DNA of 64,000 bases from Pseudomonas sp. R4-35-07 (lineage in GTDB: Bacteria > Pseudomonadota > Gammaproteobacteria > Pseudomonadales > Pseudomonadaceae), in NCBI RefSeq assembly GCF_003852235.1, contig NZ_CP027732.1, positions 1,550,001 to 1,614,000 on the forward strand. Reading direction: 5' to 3'. The stretch's first letter is position 1, and the number at the start of each line of letters is the position of its first letter. Under the pieces are notes generated by a model. The model made no database searches, was not told where the DNA came from, and was given only the letters and a program-made list of their open reading frames with translations. Shown one piece after another: positions 63,677 to 64,000 of this stretch. Made by a program: the position numbers and the translations under genes.

Positions 63677-64000
63677 TCACTTGGAGAGAAAACGCATACC
63701 TTCTTCCAACCCGCGCAACGTCAGCGGGTACATCTGGTCCTCCACCAACTCGCGCACGATCCCCGTCGACGCCGTATAACCCCAGGTATCCTTGGGATAC
63801 GGGTTTATCCAGATCAGCTTCTTGTACTTGGCCATGAACCGTTGCATCCATACATATCCAGGCTCCTCGTTCCAGTGTTCGACGCTGCCGCCGGCCTGGG
63901 TAATTTCATAGGGCGCCATGGACGCATCGCCGATAAAGATCACTTTGTAGTCCGCGCCGTACTTGTGCAGCAGGTCCTGGGTGGAGGTGCGCTCCGAGGT
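63677..64000 (-). CDS. VWA domain-containing protein, CoxE-like (5' part outside window)
   Basis: The last 107 codons of a gene that continues beyond the right edge; the frame is open up to base 64000, so a GTG at 63943 is an internal codon. The visible part reads VIFIGDASMAPYEITQAGGS, then WMQRFMAKYKKLIWINPYPK, resembling the C-terminal half of a CoxE-type von Willebrand factor A domain, often found next to MoxR ATPases. Partner genes cannot be seen here. Confidence 0.8.
   Translation of the reverse strand, partial: TSERTSTQDLLHKYGADYKVIFIGDASMAPYEITQAGGSVEHWNEEPGYVWMQRFMAKYKKLIWINPYPKDTWGYTASTGIVRELVEDQMYPLTLRGLEEGMRFLSK

Overview
This 64-kb window is chromosomal DNA of a Pseudomonas, most likely of the P. 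fluorescens group. The evidence is its high GC content, the algU-mucA-mucB-mucD stress/alginate regulon, the tctDE/tctCBA citrate locus, the ygfZ-sdhE-ygfX-nadB block, the gcvR-dapA-bamC-purC block with a tRNA-Ser, pobR/pobA, and five copies of the long palindromic REP doublet typical of fluorescent pseudomonads. The species assignment is inference from gene content; no search could be run.

Layout. 1-2.3 kb: the 5' part of a hydroxyisobutyryl-CoA hydrolase-like gene, ung, and a YVTN beta-propeller gene. 2.4-8.9 kb: tripartite tricarboxylate transporter operon tctCBA with a trailing AbrB-family membrane gene, divergent from the two-component pair tctDE. 8.9-17.4 kb: an HDOD protein, ygfZ/sdhE/ygfX, nadB, then algU-mucA-mucB-mucD. 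There is no mucC; its place holds a promoter/hairpin/terminator unit. 17.5-24.3 kb: bepA, a TusA-like gene, bcp, gcvR, dapA, bamC, an MBL hydrolase, purC and tRNA-Ser(CGA). 24.4-28 kb: accessory genes next to the tRNA, including a MntA-HepT type VII toxin-antitoxin pair, an MFS exporter and a ParDE-type pair. 28-41.6 kb: a transporter/regulator-rich region with five secondary transporter or substrate-binding genes, four LysR regulators, an atypical MBL protein, pobR/pobA and a DHA2 MFS pump. 41.6-45.3 kb: a long inverted-repeat element carrying one IS3-family and one IS4-family insertion. 45.3-64 kb: a periplasmic Cache protein, a PheC-like binding protein, a methyltransferase, rnd-ycgL, a 2-hydroxyacid dehydrogenase, a nitroreductase, ycgN, a degenerate gluzincin-like protein, an SpoU methyltransferase, yajD, oligopeptidase B, a class II glutamine amidotransferase, and the 5-oxoprolinase operon pxpABC with a divergent LysR gene. 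The window ends inside a VWA-domain gene.

How the genes work together. TctE/TctD probably sense external tricarboxylates and switch on tctCBA; three CTTTCA repeats at exactly 11-bp spacing in the divergent promoter region are a plausible TctD site. AlgU is held by MucA, which MucB protects; two AlgU-type promoters precede algU. PobR probably activates pobA for 4-hydroxybenzoate breakdown. PxpABC hydrolyses 5-oxoproline to glutamate.

Most worth following up: (1) the approx. 757-bp inverted-repeat element in which two unrelated IS elements occupy the same site of opposite arms; (2) an MHS-family MFS symporter translationally coupled to a periplasmic ModA-like binding protein with no ABC partners; (3) the unit replacing mucC; (4) a secreted M61/M1-like protein that has lost its HEXXH motif.
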